Below, in pieces: positions 9,801 through 19,970 of a stretch of 64,000 bases of DNA. The translations under genes and the position numbers were made by a program. The stretch covers positions 124,001 through 188,000 of the forward strand of contig NZ_OX458932.1 of assembly GCF_949774925.1 (NCBI RefSeq), written 5' to 3'. A model generated the notes under the pieces. That model saw nothing but the letters and a program-made list of their open reading frames with translations. It searched no databases and was not told the DNA's origin. The DNA is from Candidatus Methylacidiphilum fumarolicum (GTDB lineage Bacteria > Verrucomicrobiota > Verrucomicrobiia > Methylacidiphilales > Methylacidiphilaceae). Position 1 is the first letter of the stretch. Each line of letters begins with the position of its first letter.

Positions 9801-11066
9801 ATGCGTCCCTTTCATGTTGTCATTGGGGGTGGTGGATTTGGTGGATTGACGGCAGCAAAAACTTTAGGCAAAGAGATCCAAAAAAGAAAACTTCCCTGTA
9901 AGCTCACCTTAATCGATAAAGAAAACCATCATCTGTTTCAACCTTTGCTCTATCAAGTAGCGACAGCCGGATTAGCTGCTACGGATATTGCAGTGCCGAT
10001 TCGTTCTATTTTAAGTAGGATTCAAGAAGTGGAGGTGCGGATGGAAACTATTGAAAGGATAGATTTGGAGAAGAAAATGCTCTTTTGTTCAAAGGGAGTA
10101 CTTTCGTATGATTTTTTGATTCTTTCTTTAGGAATGCGGGTTAATTATTTTGGTCATGAGGAATGGAGCTCTTTTTGTCTGGGCCTAAAGACTCTTGGAG
10201 ATGGGCGGTCGATTCGAAATGTGATTCTCAATGCATTTGAAAAGGCTGAGATTGAAACTAATCCTAAAGAGCGGGAAAAATACATGACATTTGTTATCGT
10301 AGGAGGGGGGCCTACAGGGGTGGAATTAGCAGGGGCTCTAGCAGAACTTTCTAAAAAGGCTCTGAAAAAAGATTTTCGAAATATTGATCCAGCAAACACT
10401 CGAATCATTTTACTGGAAGCCGCCCCTAGAATACTTCTTTCTTATAATGAAAGACTGTCCGCATTAGCACGCAGCCGTTTAGAAAAAATGGGTGTAGAAA
10501 TAATGGTTTCAAAACCCGTAGAAAAGATCGAGAAAGGAAAGATTTTTTATAAAGGAGGTATGATTGAAGCTTCGACAATTTTATGGGCTGCGGGAGTATG
10601 TGCGATGGATCTGCCAGGATTAGATGTTCCAAAAGTAAAAGATGGGCGTATAAAAGTCTTAGAAGATCTTACAGTACCTGGGCATCCTGAGATTTTTGTT
10701 ATAGGAGATATGGCGATGGTACCTGGAGTTCCCGCAGTAGCTCCTGCGGCTATTCAGATGGGTAAATATGCTGCCTATGAGATATCTAGAAGAGTAGCCT
10801 GTCAAGTGGGAAGAAGAACAGGTCGAGATTTTTTAAAACCAAGAGCGTTTCATTATTTCGATAAGGGAATGATGACGACGCTGGGCAGAGGAAAGGCTAT
10901 AGTCCAATTCCATAATTTTGGATTTAATGGGTATTTAGCTTGGATTGTTTGGCTGCTGGTTCATATAATTACTCTAATTTCCTTTAGAAATCGACTGACT
11001 GTATTGATTCAGTGGGCTTGGGCTTATTTTCGTTTCAAGCCAGGAGCAAGACTGCTTTCAAAATGA
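9801..11066 (+). CDS. ndh: Type II NADH:quinone oxidoreductase (non-pumping)
   Basis: Monotopic flavoprotein that passes electrons from NADH to the quinone pool without proton pumping. 421 residues. The FAD-binding motif is VIGGGGFGGLTAAK at residues 7-20; NHHLFQPLLYQVATAGL is the family's quinone-side signature; the NADH-binding fold has FVIVGGGPTGVELAGAL near residue 165; and FVIGDMA closes the FAD site. The C-terminal segment GYLAWIVWLLVHIITLISF is the hydrophobic membrane-anchoring region. Convergent with the cyclase gene, 7 bp between stops. Confidence 0.92.
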   Translation: MRPFHVVIGGGGFGGLTAAKTLGKEIQKRKLPCKLTLIDKENHHLFQPLLYQVATAGLAATDIAVPIRSILSRIQEVEVRMETIERIDLEKKMLFCSKGVLSYDFLILSLGMRVNYFGHEEWSSFCLGLKTLGDGRSIRNVILNAFEKAEIETNPKEREKYMTFVIVGGGPTGVELAGALAELSKKALKKDFRNIDPANTRIILLEAAPRILLSYNERLSALARSRLEKMGVEIMVSKPVEKIEKGKIFYKGGMIEASTILWAAGVCAMDLPGLDVPKVKDGRIKVLEDLTVPGHPEIFVIGDMAMVPGVPAVAPAAIQMGKYAAYEISRRVACQVGRRTGRDFLKPRAFHYFDKGMMTTLGRGKAIVQFHNFGFNGYLAWIVWLLVHIITLISFRNRLTVLIQWAWAYFRFKPGARLLSK

Positions 11067-11073
11067 TTGTCAG

Positions 11074-11790
11074 TTAGGGTATAAGACCAACGACTCGTGC
11101 AGGAAATCCAGTAGCACCTTTTAAGGGAATCGTGGCCACAAGAATCCACGCCCCAGCTGGGGGCAACTCCTGAAGATTGCACAAACATTCCAAGCCCCAT
11201 TTTCCTGCTGCAAATAGTGTTTTGTGTACCGGATAATCCTGGCTTTTCCCACAATCTATAGAAAGAGTATCCACACCAATCCCAGCAATCTTTCTTTCAC
11301 GAATTAAAAACTGAACGGCTTCTAGAGAAAATCCTGGAAAATGCAAAAGCCCATCTTCTTTTTTATTGTAAAAAATGGGAGTCTGTATCCATTTTCCCCA
11401 GCCGCTATACATCAAGACCACACTATTTTCAGGGATAGCTCCGTACCTTTCTTCCCACCGTAGAACGTCCTCTAAGGTTAAGAGCGTGTCTGGATTATGG
11501 GTTGCCTTTTCCGAGACGTCTATAAGAACTAAAGGAGAAAAAAGATCAGAAAGCTCTATCTCTCCAACCGATTTGCCAGCTTTTGAATAGTGTAAGGGCG
11601 CATCAAAATGCGTTCCCCAGTGTTCTGGTAATTCCCACCTATTAGAAGCATAACCGTCTTCTTTGATTGTTTGGAAACAGATATGACCAACTGAGCCCTG
11701 TCCTGGAAAAATCGGAAAACTCGGCTCAAGGGGATAGGTAAGATCAATCATTGCATGAAAGTGAAAAGCGGTAGGAAGGGGATAGCGCAT
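11074..11790 (-). CDS. Cyclase-family metal hydrolase (KynB-like)
   Basis: 238-residue member of the cyclase/arylformamidase family (PF04199), metal-dependent amide or lactone hydrolases. The metal-ligand motif is present as EHWGTHFDAPLHY, and IAGIGVDTLSID followed by VHKTLFAAG matches the family's C-terminal core. No kynurenine-pathway genes are nearby, so the substrate is unknown and KynB is not claimed. A second Met (MIDLTYPLEP, about 11754) sits exactly where most family members begin and may be the real start; the upstream 12 residues have no known role. Confidence 0.8.
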   Translation of the reverse strand: MRYPLPTAFHFHAMIDLTYPLEPSFPIFPGQGSVGHICFQTIKEDGYASNRWELPEHWGTHFDAPLHYSKAGKSVGEIELSDLFSPLVLIDVSEKATHNPDTLLTLEDVLRWEERYGAIPENSVVLMYSGWGKWIQTPIFYNKKEDGLLHFPGFSLEAVQFLIRERKIAGIGVDTLSIDCGKSQDYPVHKTLFAAGKWGLECLCNLQELPPAGAWILVATIPLKGATGFPARVVGLIP

Positions 11791-11904
11791 AGGTCTCTAG
11801 CATTTTTTTATAACAAGGTTAGGAGAAAAAAAGAATAAAAAAGAAGGAAAAGCCTATAGAAATTCCCCGTTTTGAATGTTGAAAGAAATAGGGTTCTTTA
11901 TACT

Positions 11905-12432
11905 ATGCTTGTAAGAATAGTCTATTGGGGCAAAAACTCTTTAAGCTTTCTCCTTGTGCTTTTATTATGTACATTGGCCAACCTCTCCGCACATTCAGAA
12001 AATGGGAAAGTGCTTTATCGGGAGCATTGCTCAAGCTGTCATGGTCTCAATGGAGAGGGATTAGGATCTAATCCACCGCTAAAAAATTCTTCTTGGGTAA
12101 CCGGAGATCCTCAACGATTGATTCGGCTTGTCCTAAATGGTTATTCTGGAAGAATCGAAGTGGGTGGAGAGGTATATAGAGGAAATATGCCAGCTTGGAG
12201 GACGCAATTAAACAACAATGAAATCGCTTCTATTTTATCTTATCTTCGGTCCAATTGGGGAGGAGGACCGATAACTCCTCAAGAGGTGGCTACTGTCAGG
12301 GAAAAAACTAAAAACGAGCCTACCACGGGCGCAATTTCTGGATGTAGAGGTAATAGGATGGGAGCTATGCATTCCAGATCTATGGGAAGAGGGATGCAGA
12401 GAGGTATGGGTTGTGGGGGTTGTGGGAGGTAA
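11905..12432 (+). CDS. Exported mono-heme cytochrome c with Met/Cys/Gly-rich tail
   Basis: Class I c-type cytochrome of about 175 residues, expected in the periplasm or anchored to the inner membrane. A hydrophobic segment (SLSFLLVLLLCTLANLSA) serves as signal or anchor; CSSCH is the heme attachment site, and the Met in RGNMPAW is the likely sixth ligand. A TTG 33 bp upstream could extend it, but the ATG at 11905 gives a better signal peptide. The last 35 residues (GCRGNRMGAMHSRSMGRGM, then GCGGCGR) are unusual for cytochromes and could bind metal. The last 53 bp overlap the 3' end of glgA on the other strand. Electron partner unknown; ndh lies 0.8 kb upstream. Confidence 0.85.
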   Translation: MLVRIVYWGKNSLSFLLVLLLCTLANLSAHSENGKVLYREHCSSCHGLNGEGLGSNPPLKNSSWVTGDPQRLIRLVLNGYSGRIEVGGEVYRGNMPAWRTQLNNNEIASILSYLRSNWGGGPITPQEVATVREKTKNEPTTGAISGCRGNRMGAMHSRSMGRGMQRGMGCGGCGR

Positions 12433-14080
12433 TTGAGGAGTATTTTTTTTGTACTATTTTGGTGTAGATCTCTTCGTATTTTTTTGCGGACTCCTCCCAG
12501 CTAAAATTTTTTCCCATGCCATTGATACGAGCTGTTTGGATCAATTGGGGATTGTTTTTCCAAAGGCCAAGAGCTGTTTTTAAAACCTCTAAAAGGGCAG
12601 TGGCTTCTGGTTGATGAAATAAAAAACCGGTTCCGCTAGAATCTTGGCGAATATCTAGTACGCTGTCGACTATCCCTCCTGTTGCTCTGGCTATGGGAAC
12701 TGTGCCATAAATCTGGGCATAGAGTTGTCCTAGCCCACAGGGTTCATAAAGGGAGGGCATAAGGAAAAAGTCGCTTCCAGCAAAGATCAGATGAGCTAAT
12801 TCTTCAGAAAAACCGATAAAGGAAGCTGCTTTCCCTGAAAATTCCATAGAGAGAGTTCTAAAAAAATCTTCAAACTCTTTTTCTCCTTCACCTAATAAAA
12901 CAAACTGGAAATCTTCAGTTGCTAGTGCTTCCTTGAGAATGGATTTCAGAAGCGAAATTCCTTTCTGGACATGAAGCCGGCTGACCATCCCAACAATTGG
13001 AATATTAGGGGCTTTTCGAAGCCCGAATTTTTCCTGCAGTGCTTCCTTGCATAGCAGCTTGCCTTTAAGATCCGTTTTGTCATAATTAACTGGGATCAAA
13101 GGATCTATTTTGGGGTTCCATACCTTCATATCCACCCCATTAAGGATACCCATAAGCGTGTCTGCTCTTTTTCTAAGTATTTCAGAGAGTCCTGCCCCAC
13201 CAATAGGCTCGAGAATTTCCTTTGCATAAGTGGGCGATACTGTCGTTATAAAATCGCTGTACACTATGCCAGCTTTTAAAAGATTGATTTGGCCATAATC
13301 TTCAAACGTATCAGCAGTAAATAGTTTCCAATCGATTCCTAGATAAGGAAGGACCATGGCATCGTACTTGCCTTGATAACAAATGTTGTGGATGGTTAGA
13401 AGCGAGGCGGATTTTTTAAATGGGGAAAGAAGATTAGGCCATATCTTTAAGAAGACTGAGAGGAGGGAAGTCTGCCAATCATTAACATGAAAAATATCCG
13501 GAATCCACCCCATTTCTTTACATATTTCAAGAACGGCTTTGGAGAACATACCAAACCTGTAAGCATTGTCTGTGTATTCCCTACCGGATTCATCATAAAT
13601 TCCTCTTCTGTTGAAATAGTCCGCATATTCAACAAGCCAAAGTGGGATATTCCCATCTAAAGATGCCTCATGCAGTCCAATCCAATGTTCACAATTGCAG
13701 CCCATGTGCACACAGGCAGAGCCAAGAAATCGAATATTATAAAGAGATTTGTCAATAACCGAATAAAAAGGAATAATGACTTTTACTTCATGCTCTAGCT
13801 TTGCTAAGGATCGGCTTAACGAAAAAATCATATCGGCTAGCCCTCCTACTTTGGCATAGGGGCTACATTCAGAAGCAACAAGCAAGATTTTAAGCTTCAT
13901 TTTTGTCTCTTTTCTCTCCTCCTTCTCCAACTCTTTCACTGGAAGTTGCCCCTTTGGGAGGGCTGTTGCTTTTTTGGAAGAAGTGCTTTTTGCTGTTTTT
14001 TTGGTGGCAGTCGTTGTTTTTCTTTTGGGTGAAGCTAAAGCCATAACTTTATTGCTACTGAAAAGCTTTCTGTAAGCCAA
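12380..14080 (-). CDS. glgA: Glycogen synthase (ADP-glucose, GT5)
   Basis: Transfers glucose from ADP-glucose to growing alpha-1,4-glucan. The GT5 N-terminal motif is LLVASECSPYAKVGGLADM, and the C-terminal GT-B domain has MVSRLHVQKG and PSLYEPCGLGQLYAQIYGTVP. The full frame is 566 residues, about 60-80 more than usual, because a Lys/Thr/Ala-rich leader precedes the canonical MKLKILLVASE. That internal ATG (13898-13900) has AGGAG about 12 bp upstream, so translation may start there and give about 506 residues. The leader stays open and has coding-like composition, so both starts are kept. The C-terminus overlaps the cytochrome gene antiparallel by 53 bp. Confidence 0.93.
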   Translation of the reverse strand: MAYRKLFSSNKVMALASPKRKTTTATKKTAKSTSSKKATALPKGQLPVKELEKEERKETKMKLKILLVASECSPYAKVGGLADMIFSLSRSLAKLEHEVKVIIPFYSVIDKSLYNIRFLGSACVHMGCNCEHWIGLHEASLDGNIPLWLVEYADYFNRRGIYDESGREYTDNAYRFGMFSKAVLEICKEMGWIPDIFHVNDWQTSLLSVFLKIWPNLLSPFKKSASLLTIHNICYQGKYDAMVLPYLGIDWKLFTADTFEDYGQINLLKAGIVYSDFITTVSPTYAKEILEPIGGAGLSEILRKRADTLMGILNGVDMKVWNPKIDPLIPVNYDKTDLKGKLLCKEALQEKFGLRKAPNIPIVGMVSRLHVQKGISLLKSILKEALATEDFQFVLLGEGEKEFEDFFRTLSMEFSGKAASFIGFSEELAHLIFAGSDFFLMPSLYEPCGLGQLYAQIYGTVPIARATGGIVDSVLDIRQDSSGTGFLFHQPEATALLEVLKTALGLWKNNPQLIQTARINGMGKNFSWEESAKKYEEIYTKIVQKKYSSITSHNPHNPYLSASLFP

Positions 14081-14222
14081 GTAATAATAAGATGCGATTG
14101 TTACATTTTATTTATAAGCAATCAGTTCAATCTTTATCCAAGTTTGACAGAGGAGGCTGAAGGAAATAGTATAGAGGGGGGCTTTTGGCGGTATAAGGAT
14201 CGAACTACAGGATATATGGAAG

Positions 14223-14837
14223 ATGAGCGATAAAAGAAAGTTTAGAGAAAGCTTAAAAATAGGCAAGATTTCTTCCCATGATCAGGTTAATGAACAAATT
14301 CCTATAAGAATTGTTGCCTATGGCTATAAAGGAGATCGGATTGATATCAATACCGCTTTGGGCATTGGAGCTTTTAATAATAGATTAGGTCCTTTCAGCT
14401 TTGCTTTAAGCCATTCTTTAGAAAAAAAACTTGCTTTAAAAAAAGGGGACACGCTTCTTTTGCACTTTTCCAATGGGAAGAAAATGGTTGGACAATTCGA
14501 TGATAGGATTCCAGCTTCAAGCATTTGTAAGCTCATAAGAAAACATGGGAAAGGAGCTAGGTTTACAATAGACGTCTACATGCCCTGGGGAAATAAAAAG
14601 GAAGCTTATAGCCTTCCAGAAATAGCAAAATTAGAAGTCATTAGGAAAGAAGTCGATCCTTCCCAATTAGAAAAAGACTTAATACAAAAGGGCCTTCCAG
14701 TTTATGAACGGGCAAAACGATGGCATGAATGGATAAAGGCACAAAGGCCTCATGAAAAAATGAAAGAAAGTGGTTCCATGCATCTTTTTGTTGATAAGCA
14801 GATCAAAAGATCTTCCTTTAACTTTTTGGATCGGTAA
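14223..14837 (+). CDS. Uncharacterised protein, possible double-psi barrel (3D/RlpA-like) N-terminal domain
   Basis: 204 residues, no signal peptide or membrane span evident. Residues about 28-85 (IRIVAYGYKGDRIDINTA, then LGIGAFNNRLGPFSFALS) vaguely resemble 3D or RlpA-type beta-barrel proteins, in which a G-GA-x-N-L pattern precedes a DxxL strand. I cannot see the three catalytic aspartates. The C-terminal third is charged and helical (ERAKRWHEWIKAQRPHEKM). It stands alone, divergent from glgA. Length and codon pattern look like a real gene; the function is unknown. Confidence 0.6.
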   Translation: MSDKRKFRESLKIGKISSHDQVNEQIPIRIVAYGYKGDRIDINTALGIGAFNNRLGPFSFALSHSLEKKLALKKGDTLLLHFSNGKKMVGQFDDRIPASSICKLIRKHGKGARFTIDVYMPWGNKKEAYSLPEIAKLEVIRKEVDPSQLEKDLIQKGLPVYERAKRWHEWIKAQRPHEKMKESGSMHLFVDKQIKRSSFNFLDR

Positions 14838-15163
14838 TTAGGTTCTTTTTACCAATTCCTGCCCCTTCCATTAGCTGTGCAGGATGTAGCCTATTGGCTT
14901 GTGCATTCTTTTGCGGTTCTGCCACTTTTAAGCTCCAAGGCAATGGGATTAGACGACTATAAAGTGGCCTTTTGATCGCTATGCCCTATTTTTAGGGATG
15001 GTATAACCTAGGGACGTTCAATCTTTTTGGAAAAAAAAGAAAAATTCTTTGTTTTCGCTTAATATCAATTATATTATAAAAATCACAGTATAAAAAACTT
15101 ATCATTTTATTAAGCTTTTATTTTCGAACAATTTGAACAACCTTTTCCCCTTTCTATCCTCTC
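14838..15163. other. AT-rich intergenic region, no gene seen
   Basis: 326 bp. The first half is mixed sequence with no conserved frame on either strand. The second half is very AT-rich (poly-A/T tracts around 15030-15120) and probably holds the desaturase promoter. No tRNA, repeat or clear terminator was found. Confidence 0.5.
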
Positions 15164-16204
15164 ATGATTCCTCAACATATTCCTATTCGCAGTACAAATC
15201 CTGAAACAACTATCCATTCCTGGAAAGCCAAAGTTCTTGCCTACCAAAAGCCTTCCCTATGGAAAAGTCTCTGGCAACTGGCCAACACACTCATTCCTTA
15301 TGCAGCGCTCTGGTATCTCATTTATTTAAGTCTTCCAGTGTCAGTTTTTCTTGTTTTGCCTCTTGTTGTGCTGTGTGCGGCTTTCCAAATCCGTATATTT
15401 TCTCTGTTCCATGATTGCTGCCATGGCTCCTTTTTTAAGTCGAAGAAAGCCAATGAAATCATTGGTACCTTCCTTGGCATTCTAGTGTTTACTCCTTACC
15501 ATCATTGGAAATGGGAACATTCCATTCATCATGGCAATGCGGGAAACCTTGACAGAAGAGGCGTTGGGGATATGTGGACATGGACGGTCAAAGAATACTT
15601 GGCCTCCCCATGGTGGCGGAAGTTAGGCTATCGAATACTTCGCCATCCCCTGTTTTTGTTTGGAATTTCTCCGCTTGTTCTTTTTCTTATTAAATACCGG
15701 TTTGCTTCAAAAAACGCAGGGAAAAAAGCGCGGCTATCCGTTTTGATTACAAATGTTGGTATTTTAGCCCTATGCGTATCTCTTGGATTTTTCTTTGGTT
15801 GGCAAAAATATATTCCTATCCAACTACTGATTGTTTTTCTTGCAGGTTCCGCAGGTATTTGGCTTTTTTATGTCCAACATCAATTTGAAGATGTTTATTG
15901 GGAAAGAGGGAAAAAATGGGATTTTCAATCTGTTGCTCTAGAAGGAAGTTCTTTTTATAAACTTCCAAAGATTTTAGAATGGATTACCGCCAGTATTGGT
16001 TATCACCATGTCCATCATTTAAGTCCCCAAATACCCAATTATTTGTTAAAACAATGCCACAAAAACGAACCCATCTTTGAAAAAGCAAAGACTCTGACTC
16101 TTCTCTCTAGTTTGAGAACTCTAAACCTGCATCTTTGGGATGAAGACCAAAGAAAAATGGTTAGTTTCAAATTTCTTAGAACTTATTCTCCTTCAAAAAG
16201 TTAA
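15164..16204 (+). CDS. Membrane fatty-acid desaturase
   Basis: Integral-membrane di-iron desaturase of the FADS family, 346 residues, acting on membrane acyl chains. The three histidine boxes are HDCCH (83-87), HSIHH (119-123) and HHVHH (about 278). Hydrophobic pairs flank them (residues 40-75 and about 165-230). The spacing and the HDCCHGSF form resemble bacterial delta-12/omega-6 DesA-like enzymes, but regioselectivity cannot be deduced. No Shine-Dalgarno is obvious at the ATG. Convergent with thyA. Confidence 0.88.
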   Translation: MIPQHIPIRSTNPETTIHSWKAKVLAYQKPSLWKSLWQLANTLIPYAALWYLIYLSLPVSVFLVLPLVVLCAAFQIRIFSLFHDCCHGSFFKSKKANEIIGTFLGILVFTPYHHWKWEHSIHHGNAGNLDRRGVGDMWTWTVKEYLASPWWRKLGYRILRHPLFLFGISPLVLFLIKYRFASKNAGKKARLSVLITNVGILALCVSLGFFFGWQKYIPIQLLIVFLAGSAGIWLFYVQHQFEDVYWERGKKWDFQSVALEGSSFYKLPKILEWITASIGYHHVHHLSPQIPNYLLKQCHKNEPIFEKAKTLTLLSSLRTLNLHLWDEDQRKMVSFKFLRTYSPSKS

Positions 16205-16438
16205 CGCAGAGAATCTTTGCATCAATTAATTTCTAAAGCGGCCTGGAACAATAATATCAAGCTTATTGGGTACATGAGATCATAGAGGCTATAACTTGCC
16301 TTCCTTCAGTGTAAACCCTAGCTTTCATGGTAGTACTTATGGAGCTAGAGTAACAGGAAGGGGAGGAGTTAGTAGCTCTCTTTTTAGGAACAGATAGTTA
16401 GAAACCTATTTGCTTCAGAGAACAGGGGGGGAAGGATA

Positions 16439-17233
16439 CTAGACGGCGACAGCTGCTTTTATTGGAGGATATGGATCATAGTTCAAAAGCTCGATATCCT
16501 CAAAGCACACAGCATCGATGGACTTGAGATGTGGGTTTATTTGTAGAGTTGGTAAAGGCCTAGGGGATCTTTGTAGCTGTAATTTTGCTTGAGACACATG
16601 GGTTGTGTAGAGATGAAGATCTCCAAAACTCTGAATAAACTCTTTAGGGATCAACCCGCAGACATGAGCTATGAGGTGTGTAAGGAGAGAATAGGAAGCG
16701 ATGTTAAAGGGTACCCCTAGAAAAACATCTGCGCTCCTTTGGTAAAGGTGACAGGAAAGATAGGGGCTATTGACATAAAACTGAAAGAGAACATGACAAG
16801 GAGGAAGTGCCATTTCATCTAATTCGGAAGGGTTCCAAGCACTAACAATTAACCGCCGGCTATTAGGATCTTTCTTGATTTGTTCAATAACCCATCCTAT
16901 CTGATCGACCGTTTTTCCATTGACACCGCGCCAGCTTCTCCATTGGGCACCGTAGATTCTTCCAAGATTGCCGTTTTTATCTGCCCATTCATCCCAAATA
17001 GTGACCCCATGTTGATGAAGGAAGGCAAGGTTAGTGTCTCCCCTCAAAAACCAAAGGAGCTCGTAGACGATCGATTTCCAATGAAGTTTTTTGGTTGTAA
17101 GCAGAGGGAATCCCTTGGTAAGATCAAAACGAATCTGATCTCCAAAAATAGAATAGGTTCCTACTCCCGTCCTATCTTTTTTAAGGACCCCAAATTTTAA
17201 TACTTTTTCTAAAAGTTGAAGATAAATCTGCAT
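16439..17233 (-). CDS. thyA: Thymidylate synthase
   Basis: Makes dTMP from dUMP with methylene-tetrahydrofolate. From the ATG at 17231-17233 it is 264 residues, exactly the length of E. coli ThyA; the longer upstream extension reads FFFFHLL-type junk and overlaps mutS, so I rejected it. Signatures are [12 protein letters not shown] and [20 protein letters not shown] near the N-terminus, the catalytic Cys in [23 protein letters not shown], and [10 protein letters not shown]. Divergent from mutS with 51 bp between starts. Confidence 0.97.
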   Translation of the reverse strand: MQIYLQLLEKVLKFGVLKKDRTGVGTYSIFGDQIRFDLTKGFPLLTTKKLHWKSIVYELLWFLRGDTNLAFLHQHGVTIWDEWADKNGNLGRIYGAQWRSWRGVNGKTVDQIGWVIEQIKKDPNSRRLIVSAWNPSELDEMALPPCHVLFQFYVNSPYLSCHLYQRSADVFLGVPFNIASYSLLTHLIAHVCGLIPKEFIQSFGDLHLYTTHVSQAKLQLQRSPRPLPTLQINPHLKSIDAVCFEDIELLNYDPYPPIKAAVAV

Positions 17234-17284
17234 CGTGACATTAAAATAACAACATATTTTAAAAATCTTTCGCCAAAATAGTAA

Positions 17285-19798
17285 ATGGAGAAGATGAAAG
17301 AAAAAGAAAATTTGACTCCCATGATGCGGCAGTATTGGGAAATCAAGCAAAAACTGCCTCCCGATGTGCTTCTTCTCTTTCGTTTAGGAGATTTTTTTGA
17401 ACTGTTCTTAGATGATGCTAAAGAAGGAGCCAGGATCCTTAATCTCGTATTGACCCAGCGGCAGGGGGTGCCGATGTGTGGGGTGCCTGTGGAAAATATC
17501 GAAGGCTATGTTTCGAAACTAGTCAAGGCAGGCAAAAGAGTGGCTTTATGTGATCAGATGGAACAACCCAAACCTGGACAACTTGTCAAAAGGGAAATCG
17601 TTAGAATCCTATCCCCTGGCAGTAACGGCTATAGTTCTAACCTTGATCCTAAAGAACACCAGTTTTGCATGAGTTTGTACCGTTGGAAAAAGAAATTTGG
17701 CATTGCTTTAATGGATATTACAACAGGTCTTTTCCTTTCTGGACAGCTGGAGAACGAAAAAGAGATTATGGAGTTAGTAAACCGCTATGGCCCTGTAGAA
17801 GTTATCCTAGCTGAAGGAGCCGAATGTTCATTTATACGACAGAACGAGCATGGCAAAGAGCTCATTGAAGGGATTAGCCAAGAATGTTATGTGCATCGAT
17901 ATTTTCCCTGGGCTTTCGATTTAGAAGAAGCGAAAAATTTTTTAATGGCCCATTTTAAGGTTTCCTCTTTAGATGGCTATGGGCTTAGAGAGATGGACGC
18001 TGCGATTTGTGCTGCAGGAGCTTTGCTTCGCTATTTCAGTGAGGTGCTTCATCAAAGCATTTCCCATATTGTTACAATCCTTCAGCTCTCAAATAGTGAA
18101 GTCCTTTGGCTCGACTCCATTGCTCAAAAGACGTTGGAGGTCATCCAAGCCAATTCTAAATCTGGCAAAAGTCTTTTCCATGCCATAGACAAGACATTGA
18201 CTCCTGGCGGAGGCAGGCTTCTTAGGAGGTGGCTTTCTGAGCCTTCAAGATGCCTTCCTGTCATTCAAGAAAGACAACAAGCCATAGCCCTTTGGATCAA
18301 CCAGCAACAAAAAAGAGAGCAGCTGCGTGAGATCCTTAAAAAAATTGGGGATCTGGAAAGACTGCTTTCCAAAGTTTCTCAAGGCTATGTGAATCCAAGG
18401 GAACTGTTGAGCCTCAAAGAGTCGTTGCAAAGACTCCCACTCATCACTGAATTGCTCTCGAGTATCCAAGATGAAAAGTTAAGGGCCATGGCCCAGGACA
18501 TTTCCATTGAAAAAGATATGGTTGCAGAGCTTGACAAGGCGCTGGAAGAAAATCCTCCTTTTTCCATAAAAGAAGGAGGGATAATCAAAAAAGGATATTG
18601 TGAGCAACTGGATGAGCTTCGGGAATTGTCCGAACAGGGACAAAAGTTATTGATCGATTTTGAGCAGCAGGAAAGAGAAAAAACTGGTATTAAGACTCTC
18701 AAAATCAAATACAATCAAGTCTTTGGATATTTGATAGAGATAAGCCATGCGCAGGCGAAATCTGTTCCCTCCTATTATGAAAGGCGGCAGACGCTAGCCA
18801 ATGTCGAACGTTTTATTACTAGAGAACTGAAGGAAATTGAACAGAAGATTCTGGGATCAAAAAATCGGGCTAATGAATTAGAACAAGAACTCTTTTCTAA
18901 ATTAAGAGAGAAAATTAGCCTTAGAATCCCTGTTCTCCAAAAAACGGTCGATGTGATCAACAAGCTTGATGTTTTTTCTTCCCTTGCTTCTTTAGCTCAA
19001 GAAAAAAGATACTGTAGGCCATCAATGGTAGACGAACCTATAATAGAGATCGAGGAGGGTAGACATCCCATTGTCGAACAGTGCCTTCCTTCAGAAGACT
19101 TCGTTCCCAATTCAACATTTCTTGGGCCGGACAGTAGAATTTTGATACTCACTGGGCCAAACATGGCTGGGAAAAGTACCTATATTAGACAGGTAGCGCT
19201 CATTTGTCTTTTAGCCCATACTGGTTCTTTTGTTCCTGCCAAACGAGCCAAAATTGGGCTTTTAGACAGAATTTTTACCCGTATAGGCTCTAGCGATGAT
19301 TTGTCTATGGGCCAGAGCACTTTTCTTGTGGAAATGAACGAAACAGCGAACATCCTTCATAATGCCACAGAGAGAAGTTTAGTAATCCTGGATGAAGTAG
19401 GAAGGGGAACAAGTACCTTCGATGGATTATCTCTTGCATGGGCTATAGTGGAAGATTTGTATAAGACCAATAAATCTCTGACTCTTTTTGCTACCCATTA
19501 TCACGAGTTAGCCAAGTTAGCTGATTTTTATCCTGAAATTAAAAACTATTCCATGGCTGTGGTGGAAACAACTGAGAATGTAGTTTTCTTAAGAAAAGTG
19601 GTCCAAGGGAGCATGAATAAAAGCTATGGGATTCAAGTTGCAAAGCTTGCTGGAATCCCAGAAAGAGTGATAGAGAAAGCAAAAAAAATCCTCTCCTTGA
19701 TGGAATCAGATAAAAAAAAGAAAACGGTTCCCAAAAAACTAAAAGAGGAATCTGAAAGCCCATCGTTGTTTCCTCATCTATTCGATCAAAAGGAATGA
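17285..19798 (+). CDS. mutS: DNA mismatch-repair ATPase
   Basis: Recognises mismatches and small loops as a dimer. 837 residues. The mismatch-contact F-x-E motif is in LGDFFELF (residues 34-41). The C-terminal ABC-type ATPase has Walker [14 protein letters not shown] near residue 625, the STFLVEMNE signature, Walker [17 protein letters not shown], and FATHYHEL. The last 30 residues are Lys-rich with a LFPHLFDQ end. A second Met (MKEKENLTP) three codons in may be the true start. Normal MutS1 with every domain. Confidence 0.97.
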   Translation: MEKMKEKENLTPMMRQYWEIKQKLPPDVLLLFRLGDFFELFLDDAKEGARILNLVLTQRQGVPMCGVPVENIEGYVSKLVKAGKRVALCDQMEQPKPGQLVKREIVRILSPGSNGYSSNLDPKEHQFCMSLYRWKKKFGIALMDITTGLFLSGQLENEKEIMELVNRYGPVEVILAEGAECSFIRQNEHGKELIEGISQECYVHRYFPWAFDLEEAKNFLMAHFKVSSLDGYGLREMDAAICAAGALLRYFSEVLHQSISHIVTILQLSNSEVLWLDSIAQKTLEVIQANSKSGKSLFHAIDKTLTPGGGRLLRRWLSEPSRCLPVIQERQQAIALWINQQQKREQLREILKKIGDLERLLSKVSQGYVNPRELLSLKESLQRLPLITELLSSIQDEKLRAMAQDISIEKDMVAELDKALEENPPFSIKEGGIIKKGYCEQLDELRELSEQGQKLLIDFEQQEREKTGIKTLKIKYNQVFGYLIEISHAQAKSVPSYYERRQTLANVERFITRELKEIEQKILGSKNRANELEQELFSKLREKISLRIPVLQKTVDVINKLDVFSSLASLAQEKRYCRPSMVDEPIIEIEEGRHPIVEQCLPSEDFVPNSTFLGPDSRILILTGPNMAGKSTYIRQVALICLLAHTGSFVPAKRAKIGLLDRIFTRIGSSDDLSMGQSTFLVEMNETANILHNATERSLVILDEVGRGTSTFDGLSLAWAIVEDLYKTNKSLTLFATHYHELAKLADFYPEIKNYSMAVVETTENVVFLRKVVQGSMNKSYGIQVAKLAGIPERVIEKAKKILSLMESDKKKKTVPKKLKEESESPSLFPHLFDQKE

Positions 19799-19970
19799 AT
19801 TTCCTCCTAAAGGTTGCCCATGGAAGCAGTCCAGCTCTATAATCCTACTTGAAATTATGGTGCCCATAAACAATCCACCCTTCAGGAAGTATCTTGGCCT
19901 TGTATGAAGCAAAAAATCTCTTTTCTTTTCTTTTCTTTCTTAGTTAGAATCAAGCAGTCTGGATGGAACG

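Noticed and set aside
16205-16438. Nested hairpin (CCTTCCT/AGGAAGG around CTAGCT/AGCTAG) between the desaturase and thyA, considered as a riboswitch
   Set aside because: It lies downstream of both convergent genes, so it cannot be a leader. It has no T-run; at most a weak bidirectional stem.
17234-17350. Upstream extension of thyA to 303 residues
   Set aside because: It reads hydrophobic nonsense ([12 protein letters not shown]), overlaps the start of mutS, and the ATG at 17233 gives exactly the 264-residue family length.
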